Assembly: GCA_947471745.1 (NCBI GenBank)
Contig: CANJKZ010000064.1
Location: forward strand, 186,001-250,000
Length of the DNA: 64,000 bases
Direction of reading: 5' to 3'
Source: Closterium sp. Naga37s-1
Lineage: Eukaryota > Streptophyta > Zygnematophyceae > Desmidiales > Closteriaceae
A program made the position numbers and the translations under genes. The notes beneath the pieces are model-generated. The model saw only the letters and a list, made by a program, of their open reading frames with translations, was not told the origin of the DNA and made no database searches. Shown here one piece after another: positions 10,600-21,600 of the stretch (the first letter of the stretch is position 1; every line of letters starts with the position of its first letter).

Positions 10600-13042
10600 G
10601 GGCAGGACCAGGGGGGGGCGGGGGTACCGGAGGAGCGGGAGCAGGAGGAGGAGAGGGTGCGAGGAAAAGAGGGGGAGGGGGTACCGGGAGACCTCGACAG
10701 GGGTACCGGGTGTAGTAGGACACGGACTCGTCAAACCGGACGTCACGGGAGTCTAGGAAGTGGTGGAGGGGAGGGTGGTAAAAGGACCAGTCGGCAGAGT
10801 CCACTGGGAAACCAAGGAAGACACAGGGGACGGCGCGTGCCGAGAGCTTGTCTGCGGAGGTGTCGCGAACAAGTGCAAGGCAGCCCCAGACTCGAAAGGC
10901 CGACCCGACACCAGGGGAACCAGTCCAAAGACAGGTCGGTGAAACCTCGGGCCGCGAAACACGCGGCTGGAGGTTCAGCTGGTGTGCGGCGTAGCGAACC
11001 GCGTGGGGCCACAGAAAATGGGGCGCACGGGCATGGATCATGGACGTGCGGGCGATGTCCATGACCAAGCCTATGCGGCGCTCAGCAACCCCATTCTGCT
11101 GTGGGGACTCTGACAGCGTCCAGGACTGGGTGATGCCCTGTTCGCCGCAGAATCCGCCGAGAATGCCGGAGCGAAACTCGCCCCCACGGTCGGATTGGAG
11201 ACAACTGACTCGACGACCACGAGTGCCCTCAGTGGCTAGAAGCCACCTGATCAGCGTAGCAGTCACCTCGGACTTCTTCGCAAGAGGGAACACTGTGGTG
11301 TACCTGGAGAAGTCGTCAACGACCACCAGAAAGTAACGCTCCCTCCCAGACCCCTGCGTCGGGGCAGGGCCCCAGACGTCCAAGTGGAGAGTCTCGAAGG
11401 GAGCGGTGGCCGGACGAAGGGAGGAGGAGTGGGGAGTGGCGCGTAAGCGACCGGCGACGCACGGAGTGCAAGGAGGGGCAAGCGAGAGAGGGAGCGACGG
11501 GAAGGTGCGTGGGAGACCTGAGACAAGTCCCTGACTGAGCATGCCACGTAGGCGAGGGAGCGACGGGTGGCCAAGGCGGTGGTGCCACAGGACGGTGCGG
11601 TGGGTGAGAGAGCGACAGGAGCAAGACGCAGCGACTGGACTGGGCACAGCGACCGGACCGGACACTACTACCTGGCTAGACACAGCAACTGGACTGGGGA
11701 CCTGTGCCGGAGGGGACGCAACGACCTGAGGGGAGGACGCGACCGGGGAGCGCTCGGTGTGAAGAACGTAGAGACCGGAGCGGGGCTCCCTGGTGAACGT
11801 GGCCAGAACAGCACCTGTGGTAGCGTCTGTACAGACTGCAGTCCGCCCACCCCCCACGAAGGTAACCGTGATCCCCCTGTCCTGGAGGTATCCAACACCC
11901 ACCAGGTTCCGAGTGAACGAGGGGATGTGGAGGCCGCGCAGGACACCAGAGGGGACCACAGGGCACGGGAGGGTGGTGGAGCTACGCGCAACGGCTGGTC
12001 CAGAGGTAGGATCAGCCAGAGCCACCGACACAGGTGTGAGGAGTGGTGTAAGGGTCGTGTGGTCGCGGAAGAAGCACTGAGACGCGCCCGAGTCCAGCGT
12101 GAACGACAGAGAGGCCTCAGCCGGCGGGTCACCTGACCCAGTCGCTACACAAGCACCTAGAGCAGCAACACAAGCACCTAAGCTAGACAGGCACAAGGCT
12201 ACACTAGCAGGAGGCAAGTAGGCTAACCTACGAACACGCGAGCACACAGATCCATCGGCACTAAAGTCAGCATCAACATACAAAGCATGCTGACGCGCAT
12301 CGTCCATGGACAAATCAAAGACATCAATCTTACGGGCTAACAGACGAGACCAGCGAGGCGTGACCGCCAGAGGGCCCCAACGAGCCCGGTAGAGGTCGTC
12401 GAGGCGGCGGAAGCACCGCGCGGCAGAGTGGTCGTCGCGACCACAGAGACAGGGGCTACCCGGCCCGGTGACGCACCAGTGGGTGCACGGGCCAGCGTCA
12501 CGGCGAGGGGGGCGAGGGGCCCAGCTGGAAGTACTGCTGCTGCGGCTGGTGCTCCCAGGGCCTCCCGGACCCCACTGCGGCGGGGGACCCCAGTGCTGCT
12601 GCGGACCCCACTGCAGCGGGGGCTCCCACTGCTGGAACTGCTGCGGCGCCTGCTGGTGCTGCTGTACCCGCTCCTGCTGCTGTCCCTGCTGTGGCTGCTG
12701 CTGCTGGGGGGGAACACCCCCACCGGTCGGGCCACCACCTGTGGGTGGGCCTGTCTGTCCAGCACCTCCTCCAAGGCCCCCTCCCCCTGGTGCACCACCG
12801 CCGCCGCCGCCGCCGCCTCCGCCACCACCGCCGCTCCCACCGCCACCGCCACCTCCACCGCCGCCTCCACCGCCCCCACCTCCCCCCTTCCCCCCCTTCT
12901 TGCCACTCTTGCCCCGTTTCTGCCAGTCTGCGGCAGAAACGGCAGCGGTGTCCTCAGCGACCGACACAGCAGCAGAAGCGCGGGTAGCGGTGAAAGTGGG
13001 AAGCTGAGGGGCGGCACACCCCGCAAAGAGACGGGGGGCCAC
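10600..13042 (-). mobile_element. Nucleocapsid, protease and integrase region of the copia element
   Basis: A Gly- and Gln-rich stretch is followed by a zinc-knuckle-like CTHWCVTGPGSPCLCGRDDH; an aspartic protease core LDSGASQ near 12,090; a GAG-pre-integrase HHRLGHPSLPRL near 11,570; and the integrase core with its acidic residues in HLDVWGP (near 11,380), QSDRGGEF (near 11,190) and QQNGVAERRIG (near 11,080). This order is typical of copia. Confidence 0.9.
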
Positions 13043-13135
13043 CGCATCAGTGGCGGAGGCAACGGTGAGGAGACTGCTCTCGATGGTCCCTAGAGCAGTC
13101 GCTAGGAGGTCGATAGTGAGCTCAGTGGGGTGCTT

Positions 13136-13732
13136 CTAAAGAAGCGCGTCGCGGGCAGTGGCAAGGCGGTCAGGGAGGCGGGTGACTAACCAGTGAACAG
13201 TGAGCCACATGGGGGGGGGAGCAACTAGAAGCTGTGCGTCAGTACAGGCAGCGCGGAAACCGGCGTCAAGCGAGCGGAGGTGAGTCACTAGGTTGGAAAC
13301 AGTCGCAAACGAGCCTAGGTCGGGAAACACGAACGGCATGAGGAGGCGACTGAGGGAGGCAGAGGAGGGGGTGGAGTAGCGAGCAACAATAGCATCCCAA
13401 ACCCCCTGTGCTGTCTCCACCTGGTCAAAGTGGGCGGCCTCAGTCGGAGGGAGAAGCTCCGTCAGTGTGAGAGCGGCGGCAGCGTCACGAGAGAGCCACA
13501 CGTCCCTGGCCAGGACTCGACGGTCGTACTCCGCCTGGGCCGTAGGAGTCGGCTCCGAGGCGGTCGGCAGGGCGGCGGGGGACGGGGGGGCCTTGAGGGC
13601 ACCAGACGCGTGGGCCCACAGAGTGGCGCCGTCCTGACGCTGGCTGGTGAGGAAGCGCGTGGTCTGGCGCTGCCAGGTACCGAACTCTATCGGGCGTCCC
13701 TCCGCATCGAAACGAAGGCGACGGGACTCCAT
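13136..13732 (-). mobile_element. gag-like region of the copia element
   Basis: Reads as a 198-residue protein starting MESRRLRFDAEGRPIEFGTW, with ARDVWLSRDAAAALTLTELL and QGVWDAIVARYSTPSSASLSRLL. This is the layout of plant copia gag (UBN2-like) proteins, where a Trp-containing start is followed by a helical core. It is a fossil part of the element and no host role is implied. Confidence 0.8.
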
Positions 13733-14257
13733 AACGGAGGCAATGCTAGAGGCAGCTGGAGCACGGCGGAGGCGGAGCTAAGAACGAGGAGGTAGACTAC
13801 GGAGGGCGAGGCTACTGAGGGCTAGATGCGCCAGCTGGAAAACGACGAGAGACGTGTGGCGAGAAACTAGGCTAGGGGCGGGGCTCTAACCGATCCTAAG
13901 TGGCGCTACCGGAGGAAAGAGCGGCTATCAGCCGCTGAGCCGGGAGCCAAGAGCAGTAGGAATGGTGCGGGACCGGGGGACAGGTTTAGGGGGGGGAATC
14001 CAACAGTCGGGCAGAGAAGGGCACACTCGGGTAGCGTGGGGAAGAAGACACGCGGGAAAACGTGGGCTAGAATTAGGGTTAGAGCGGGTTGCGCGGGCTA
14101 GGGCGGGCACGGAACGGTGGCGTGGAGGCTAGGAGGTCGTGGAGAAGGCGCGGGCTAAGGGGAGGGCGCGTGCACGGGCGGATCTGGCGCGGAGGGCGCG
14201 GATGGCGCAGGGGGGGGCGCGGAGGCACGGAGGGAGGGGTCGCGTGGCGGGCTGGCC

Positions 14258-14590
14258 TAGAGCGCGCGCGACTGGCTGGCCTGGGGCGCGCGACGGGCTG
14301 GCCTAGGTCGCGTGCGACGGGCTGGCCTAGGGTGCGCGCGGCGGGCTGGCGTAGGGGCGCGCGACGGGCTGGCCTGGGGCGCGCGACGGGCTGGCCTATG
14401 GCGCGTGCGATGGGCTGGCCTAGGGGCGCGCGACGGGCTGGCCTAGGGGCGCGCGACGGGCTGGCCTAGGGGCGCGCGACGGGCTGGCCTAGGGGCGCGT
14501 GACGGGCTGGTCTAGGGGCGCGCGACGGGCTGGCCTAGGGGCACGCGACGGGCTGGCCTAGGGTGCGAGCCACGGGCTGGCCGAGGGGAG
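14258..14590. repeat. 23-bp minisatellite in the copia 5' leader
   Basis: About 14 copies of a unit close to GGGCTGGCCTAGGGGCGCGCGAC, with small length changes. It sits between the primer site and gag in the untranslated leader (13733-14764), which otherwise shows no gene. Confidence 0.85.
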
Positions 14591-14652
14591 GGCGCGGGCT
14601 ACGCGCGGAGGGTGAGGAGGCGCTTAGGGCGCGGAGGGCACGGACGGTACGA

Positions 14653-14735
14653 AGGGCGCTAGGGCGCGGAGGGCGCTAGGGCGCGGAGGGCGCTAGGGCG
14701 CGGAGGGCGCTAGGGCGCGGAGGGCGCTAGGGCTC
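14653..14735. repeat. 17-bp minisatellite in the copia 5' leader
   Basis: Nearly five identical copies of GGCGCTAGGGCGCGGAG. It is a different motif from both the 23-bp leader repeat and the giant 18-bp array. Confidence 0.85.
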
Positions 14736-14764
14736 TATCGAGGCTAGGCTTGGCGAGGAAACTA

Positions 14765-14780
14765 CCTACTCATGATACCA
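14765..14780 (-). other. Primer binding site of the copia element
   Basis: Directly inside the 5' LTR the minus strand reads TGGTATCATGAGTAGG. The first 8 bases match the TGGTATCA that plant copia elements use to pair with the 3' end of initiator methionine tRNA. Confidence 0.75.
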
Positions 14781-14907
14781 TGTCAGAATCAGGATGCAAC
14801 GGAATGATGAGACTAGCAAGTGTGGAAGTACAAATATGCAACCCTAACAACTGTACTCCCTATTGTGCTACTCACTGTAGCCTACAAGCATAGAATTACA
14901 TTTGACA
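14781..14907 (-). repeat. 5' LTR of the copia element
   Basis: A 127-bp direct repeat of 7157-7283 with one difference (a T/C in the segment TGTAGYCTACAAGC). Termini are TGTCA and TGACA on either strand. It is the 5' LTR because the primer site and gag lie next to it on the minus strand. Confidence 0.93.
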
Positions 14908-15398
14908 AAGGATAGGTTGGTCACCAGAATATACGGGAAAGTGATGTGTGAGTGAGTCATGTCAGGTTGAAATACTTCTGTGGTAGGTCCACTAAGGTAC
15001 TGGCCTGTATTGTTAGATGCCTCGTGGGGATTGTGTTGTGTGAGAATCTTCAATATTGAAATTGTATCTTCTTTATTCCCGTGTGTTTGTCAGCCTAGAG
15101 AGAGTCAAACCAGTCATCAGGTACAAAACAACAGAGGAACTACCACCAAGAGGTGCGAGATTGCAAATGTCCTGCGAAGGAATGATTGGGCAACACATGC
15201 GCGAGGTTTTGACGTCCAATGAAGCATTCGTACACATTTACGAATTGGATGAACGTGGTATCAAGGAAGAGTGCCATGGAAAATGCAGGACTGGGTTTCC
15301 TTGAACCAAACAGAAGGGCCACAGACTTCCTAAGCAATCAACAAACACCAGTGACATTGACATGACACACACATGCTCTAGAGCAACCACATACACGG
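14908..15398. other. Spacer between the copia element and the PTEN stop codon
   Basis: Continuation of the pre-insertion sequence, then probably the PTEN 3' UTR on the minus strand. Open frames at 14980-15304 match nothing I recognise. Confidence 0.5.
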
Positions 15399-15593
15399 CT
15401 ATTCCTCCTCATCGTCCCCAAACGTGAAGAGCGAGGCATCGGCAGCACTGGCAGCAGCAAGAGCAAAGTCAGAGGAAGGGCCAAAGAGGAACTCCTCGCT
15501 CTTGGGCAGCTCCGTCACCGGAGAGGCTTCAAACGTGGGCAGCGCATCGATCGAGTCATTCCCCACCACACGCATCGCTCCTGCTCCCGCTCC

Positions 15594-15645
<52 letters not shown>

Positions 15646-18600
15646 GGCCCCTTGGTGTCAGGTGTTGCTGCTGGTGATGGTACAGAGGAGGCTGATAGCG
15701 GGGATGGGGAGGAGGATGTGGCTAGGGAGGCTTTTGCAGGGGTGGGCGTGGGGTTGGATGGGTCTGTTGATGATGGTGCCAGAGGGGGCTTTGCTGCTGA
15801 CGGTGATGACGAGGACTGCTCCTCTAAATAGCCTGTCAGTGAGGGAAGGAAAGGGCGAAGAAGGGAAGGGCGAGGAAGGGAAGGGAGAGAGGCAGCTTGT
15901 GTTAAAGCTAGTACGGAAATGAAGGAAAAGGGGTAGCGGCAATGGAAAAAAGGGAAGGCGGATTGCGGAATAGAGGTGCGGTGGCTTACTGAATGCATCT
16001 TTGAAGGAGCTCCTGGGAGCAATGCTGCCAGGTGATGCTGCTGAGAACGCTGGTACTTGCCGCCTCTTGCTGCTTCCCTGGCTCCCACCCTCCTCGCCCT
16101 CCTCCTCCTGCTCCCCATCACCAGCATCGCCATCATCATCGTCATTCATGAAGTCAAGTTTCATGCTGATTGACAAAGGCTCATCAGCAATCCTGCTGCT
16201 GCTGCTGCTCTGCTCTGTGCCCACGCCCCCCTGTCCTGCGCTGCTCGTATGAACTCCTCCTCCACCGGCCCTTGCCTCGCCTACCCCTGCTACTATCACT
16301 CGTCCTCTCGCCTCTCCACCACTTACACCACCACTACTATCACCAGTACCAGTACCAGCAGCAGCAGCGGCAGCAGCGGCGGCGGTGGCAGCAGCAGCGT
16401 GGCGAGCGTCTGCCTTTCTACTAGCCTCAGAGAGTGCGCCGGTGACCTCCTTCACGGACCAGCTCACAGCACTGGCCAGCATGCCCAGTGCCTCCACTGC
16501 TACCACCGCCATCACCTCCGCCGCCTCCTCTGCCCCGCTCCCTGCACCGCCACCACCTGCACTCACACCCGTCCCCACTCCCTTTCCCGTTCCTGTTCCT
16601 GTTCGTGTTTCTGTCCCCGTACCTGTTCCCGTACCTGTTCCCGTTCCTGCTACCGTTCCTGAACCCGAGCCTGTTCCAGCGGCTGCCCTTCCAGTTGTTC
16701 CTACCCCTGGGTGAGCACCCATCGGACCAGTGGATCCCATGTCAGCACCAGCTGCCGCATTGCTGTGCTCAGACGCACCTGGCGCATCCCTGCACTTTAC
16801 CTCCGTTCCATCTCCCCGCGAAGCTTCTCTGCTACCTCCTCCACCTGCCTCTCTCTCTCCAACCATGTCTGCGGTGTTTCCACTAGCTGCTGTTGCGCCT
16901 CCCTCTTTGCTGCAGCGACTGCCAGCAGCAGCATCAACGACCATTGCAGTAGCACCAGCAGCATCGGCAGCAGCAGCAGCACAACTACCGTCCACACTCC
17001 TCGACCCATCACCAACCGACCCACCATGCTCCCTGCCTCCCTCCATTTCCCCTTCCCCTGCCGCCTTCCCTCCCTTCCCTCCTCCCTGCTTCTCTTCCAG
17101 CTCACCCAACTCACCACTCCCCGCACTGTTATCCCCTGCTATCCGCCCATCCGCCCTTCTGCTACAACCACCGTCACCCTCTCCTTCCTCCGTCGCACCT
17201 CCCTCACTCAACCCCCTCGGACCACCGTCCCCCAAAGTACCTTCCCCTGAAGCAACCTTGCTCCCATGGTCCAGACTCGCACCTCCATCTGTGCTCCGGC
17301 TCTCTCTTCCCCATTCCCCTTGTCGTTGCTCTCCGCTCTGCTCTGCGCCTGCTGAATGTTGCTCTGCCTGCTGCTGTGCACTCGGCTGTGCAGTCAGCTG
17401 TGCGCTCTGAGCTGCGCTCTGCGGTGTGCCTGCAGTGCTGTGTGCGCGGGGCGGGGGCACGTCCGCCTCTGCCATCAGCAACAGCTCCACCACAAAACCC
17501 GGTGATTTCAGGCGCCTCTGATGCACCACCAACACATGGGGCACAGGGGGGCAGGGCAAGGAACCGCGCAGGGGCAAGGGTGGGGGGAGAGTGGGGGGAT
17601 GGAGTGCGGTGGGGAGAGGTTGAAGTGGAAAGCAGTAAGGTGAGAGGGCATGGGGGGACAGACTGCGAGTTGGGAGAGGGAGCGTGAAAGGGGGCATGGT
17701 GAGGGAGTGGGGAGAGAAGCGAAGAGCGGAAATGCCAAGTGGGGGCGAGAGGGAAGGTGTCCAAACGCAAGAACCGGGAGGTATTAGGAACAGCTAAAAA
17801 CGACTGCAGGAGAAGGTAACTAGGAGGGAGAAGTGGGTAAGGTGGGAAAAGGGGGAAGGGGGGGGAGAGAGGGGGAAGGGGTTGGGAAGGGGGGTTGGAG
17901 AGGAGCGACAGAGGGCAACGGACCTTGTCGAATCCGTCAAGGTCAGTGGTCTTGAGCATATGGTGCGCCTGTGTGAAGCTGGTGTGCAGCCAGCTGTGGT
18001 GCGCGGTGGCGTGCGGTGATGAGAGGTGACGAGAGGTGATGGGAGATGATGGGACATGACCAACGGGGTTGAAGTTCGGGGGAAGACGGAAGGATAGAGG
18101 GCGGATGGGAGGAAAAAGGGAGAGAGGGAGGAAGAAAGAGTGAATGAGGGAGTGGGCGAGAGAGAGAGGAGTGGGGTTTAATGAAGCGAGCACAGACAAA
18201 AGCCAGGAACGATTTTAGAAGCGTTTCAAAATTTTAAATGCACGAAGGCAGCTCAAACAGAGCAGAGAGTGAAAGCACTGCAGAGGCATGCAGAGGGAGT
18301 GGAGTGGAGGGTGCAAGCAGTGCAGAAGCAGTGGGCGGACCATGAGAAGTCTCCATAGGAGTCGTGAAAGGTGATGCAGAAGTCGTCCTTGAGTGCACAG
18401 ATGTAGCGCTCCCCCGGCAGCGCGAACAGCACCACGCCCTGCTTCTGCGATGCATGCCATGCTTGCTCCGCCTGCACATGGGTGGGTGCATGCGAGCATA
18501 GAAGCATAGGAGCATATGAGCAGAGGGAGGGCGTGGAGAAGAGATGTTGGTGCGGGCATGGGCAGCAGAGGGGAGGTGGGAATGGAATCCTGTGGCCACC

Positions 18601-21600
18601 TCAAACATACGAGTCACCTCAAACTTGGTCGCGCGGCGCGCGCGTGGACCAAGGCGCGCGCGTGGACCAAGGCGCGCGCGTGGACCAAGGCGCGCGCGTG
18701 GACCAAGGCGCGCGCGTGGACCAAGGCGCGCGCGTGGACCAAGGCGCGCGCGTGGACCAGGGCGCGCGCGTGGACCAGGGCGCGCGCGTGGACCAGGGCG
18801 CGCGCGTGGACCAGGGCGCGCGCGTGGACCAGGGCGCGCGCGTGGACCAGAACGCGCGCGTGGACCAGGGCGCGCGCGTGGACCAGGGCGCGCGCGTGGA
18901 CCAGGGCGCGCGCGTGGACCAGGGCGCGCGCGTGGACCAGGGCGCGCGCGTGGACCAGGGCGCGCGCGTGGACCAGGGCGCGCGCGTGGACCAGGGCGCG
19001 CGCGTGGACCAGGGCGCGCGCGTGGACCAGGGCGCGCGCGTGGACCAGGGCGCGCGCGTGGACCAGGGCGCGCGCGTGGACCACGGCGCGCGGGTGGACC
19101 ACGGCGCGCGCGTGGACCAAGGCGCGCGCGTGGACCAAGGCGCGCGCGTGGACCAAGGCGCGCGCGTGGACCAGGGCGCGCGCGTGGACCAGGGCGCGCG
19201 CGTGGACCAGGGCGCGCGCGTGGACCAGGGCGCGCGCGTGGACCAGGGCGCGCGCGTGGACCAGGGCGCGCGCGTGGACCAGGGCGCGCGCGTGGACCAG
19301 GGCGCGCGCGTGGACCAGGGCGCGCGCGTGGACCAGGGCGCGCGCGTGGACCAGGGCGCGCGCGTGGACCAAGGCGCGCGCGTGGACCAAGGCGCGCGCG
19401 TGGACCAAGGCGCGCGCGTGGACCAAGGCGCGCGCGTGGACCAAGGCGCGCGCGTGGACCAAGGCGCGCGCGTGGACCAAGGCGCGCACGTGGACCAGGG
19501 CGCGCGCGTGGACCAGGGCGCGCGCGTGGACCAAGGCGCGCGCGTGGACCAAGGCGCGCGCGTGGACCAAGGCGCGCGCGTGGACCAAGGCGCGCGCGTG
19601 GACCAAGGCGCGCGCGTGGACCAAGGCGCGCGCGTGGACCAGGGCGCGCGCGTGGACCAGGGCGCGCGCGTGGACCAGGGCGCGCGCGTGGACCAGGGCG
19701 CGCGCGTGGACCAGGGCGCGCGCGTGGACCAAGGCGCGCGCGTGGACCAAGGCGCGCGCGTGGACCAAGGCGCGCGCGTGGACCAAGGCCCGCGCGTGGA
19801 CCAAGGCGCGCGCGTGGACCAAGGCGCGCGCGTGGACCAAGGCGCGCGCGTGGACCAGGGCGCGCGCGTGGACCAGGGCGCGCGCGTGGACCAAGGCGCG
19901 CGCGTGGACCAAGGCGCGCGCGTGGACCAAGGCGCGCGCGTGGACCAAGGCGCGCGCGTGGACCAAGGCGCGCGCGTGGACCAAGGCGCGCGCGTGGACC
20001 AAGGCGCGCGCGTGGACCAGGGCGCGCGCGTGGACCAGGGCGCGCGCGTGGACCAGGGCGCGCGCGTGGACCAGGGCGCGCGCGTGGACCAGGGCGCGCG
20101 CGTGGACCAGGGCGCGCGCGTGGACCAGGGCGCGCGCGTGGACCAGGGCGCGCGCGTGGACCAGGGCGCGCGCGTGGACCAGGGCGCGCGCGTGGACCAG
20201 GGCGCGCGCGTGGACCAAGGCGCGCGCGTGGACCAAGGCGCGCGCGTGGACCAAGGCGCGCGCGTGGACCAAGGCGCGCGCGTGGACCAAGGCGCGCGCG
20301 TGGACCAAGGCGCGCGCGTGGACCAGGGCGCGCGCGTGGACCAGGGCGCGCGCGTGGACCAGGGCGCGCGCGTGGACCAGGGCGCGCGCGTGGACCAAGG
20401 CGCGCGCGTGGACCAAGGCGCGCGCGTGGACCAAGGCGCGCGCGTGGACCAAGGCGCGCGCGTGGACCAAGGCGCGCGCGTGGACCAAGGGCGCGCGCGT
20501 GGACCAGGGCGCGCGCGTGGACCAGGGCGCGCGCGTGGACCAGGGCGCGCGCGTGGACCAGGGCGCGCGCGTGGACCAGGGCGCGCGCGTGGACCAGGGC
20601 GCGCGCGTGGACCAAGGCGCGCGCGTGGACCAAGGCGCGCGCGTGGACCAAGGCGCGCGCGTGGACCAAGGCGCGCGCGTGGACCAAGGCGCGCGCGTGG
20701 ACCAAGGCGCGCGCGTGGACCAGGGCGCGCGCGTGGACCAGGGCGCGCGCGTGGACCAAGGCGCGCGCGTGGACCAAGGCGCGCGCGTGGACCAAGGCGC
20801 GCGCGTGGACCAAGGCGCGCGCGTGGACCAAGGCGCGCGCGTGGACCAAGGCGCGCGCGTGGACCAAGGCGCGCGCGTGGACCAAGGCGCGCGCGTGGAC
20901 CAAGGCGCGCGCGTGGACCAAGGGCGCGCGCGTGGACCAGGGCGCGCGCGTGGACCAGGGCGCGCGCGTGGACCAGGGCGCGCGCGTGGACCAAGGCGCG
21001 CGCGTGGACCAAGGCGCGCGCGTGGACCAAGGCGCGCGCGTGGACCAAGGCGAGCGCGTGGACCAGGGCGCGCGCGTGGACCAGGGCGCGCGCGTGGACC
21101 AGGGCGCGCGCGTGGACCAGGGCGCGCGCGTGGACCAGGGCGCGCGCGTGGACCAGGGCGCGCGCGTGGACCAGGGCGCGCGCGTGGACCAGGGCGCGCG
21201 CGTGGACCAGGGCGCGCGCGTGGACCAGGGCGCGCGCGTGGACCAAGGCGCGCGCGTGGACCAAGGCGCGCGCGTGGACCAAGGCGCGCGCGTGGACCAA
21301 GGCGCGCGCGTGGACCAAGGCGCGCGCGTGGACCAAGGCGCGCGCGTGGACCAAGGCGCGCGCGTGGACCAAGGCGCGCGCGTGGACCAAGGCGCGCGCG
21401 TGGACCAGGGCGCGCGCGTGGACCAGGGCGCGCGCGTGGACCAGGGCGCGCGCGTGGACCAGGGAGCGCGCGTGGACCAGGGCGCGCGCGTGGACCAAGG
21501 CGCGCGCGTGGACCAAGGCGCGCGCGTGGACCAAGGCGCGCGCGTGGACCAAGGCGCGCGCGTGGACCAAGGCGCGCGCGTGGACCAAGGCGCGCGCGTG

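Larger units (their letters stand above)
7157..14907 (-). mobile_element. Ty1/copia LTR retrotransposon, broken copy
   Basis: A 7.75-kb element reading right to left. Parts in order on the minus strand: 5' LTR (14781-14907), tRNA primer site, about 1 kb leader rich in tandem repeats, gag, zinc knuckle, aspartic protease, GAG-pre-integrase, integrase, reverse transcriptase, RNase H, purine tract, 3' LTR (7157-7283). Integrase before reverse transcriptase is the copia order. The LTRs start TGTCA and end TGACA and differ at one of 127 positions, so the insertion looks recent. The flanks AAGGG/AAGGA give a 4-of-5 target duplication. The coding part is broken: a few reading-frame breaks plus the nested 217-bp LTR. 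It lies between the 3' ends of the PhzF and PTEN genes. Confidence 0.95.

Noticed and set aside
9663-13093. Plus-strand open frames across the copia element
   Set aside because: They are shadows of the minus-strand gag-pol region in GC-rich repetitive DNA. Only the minus strand shows protease, integrase and reverse transcriptase motifs.
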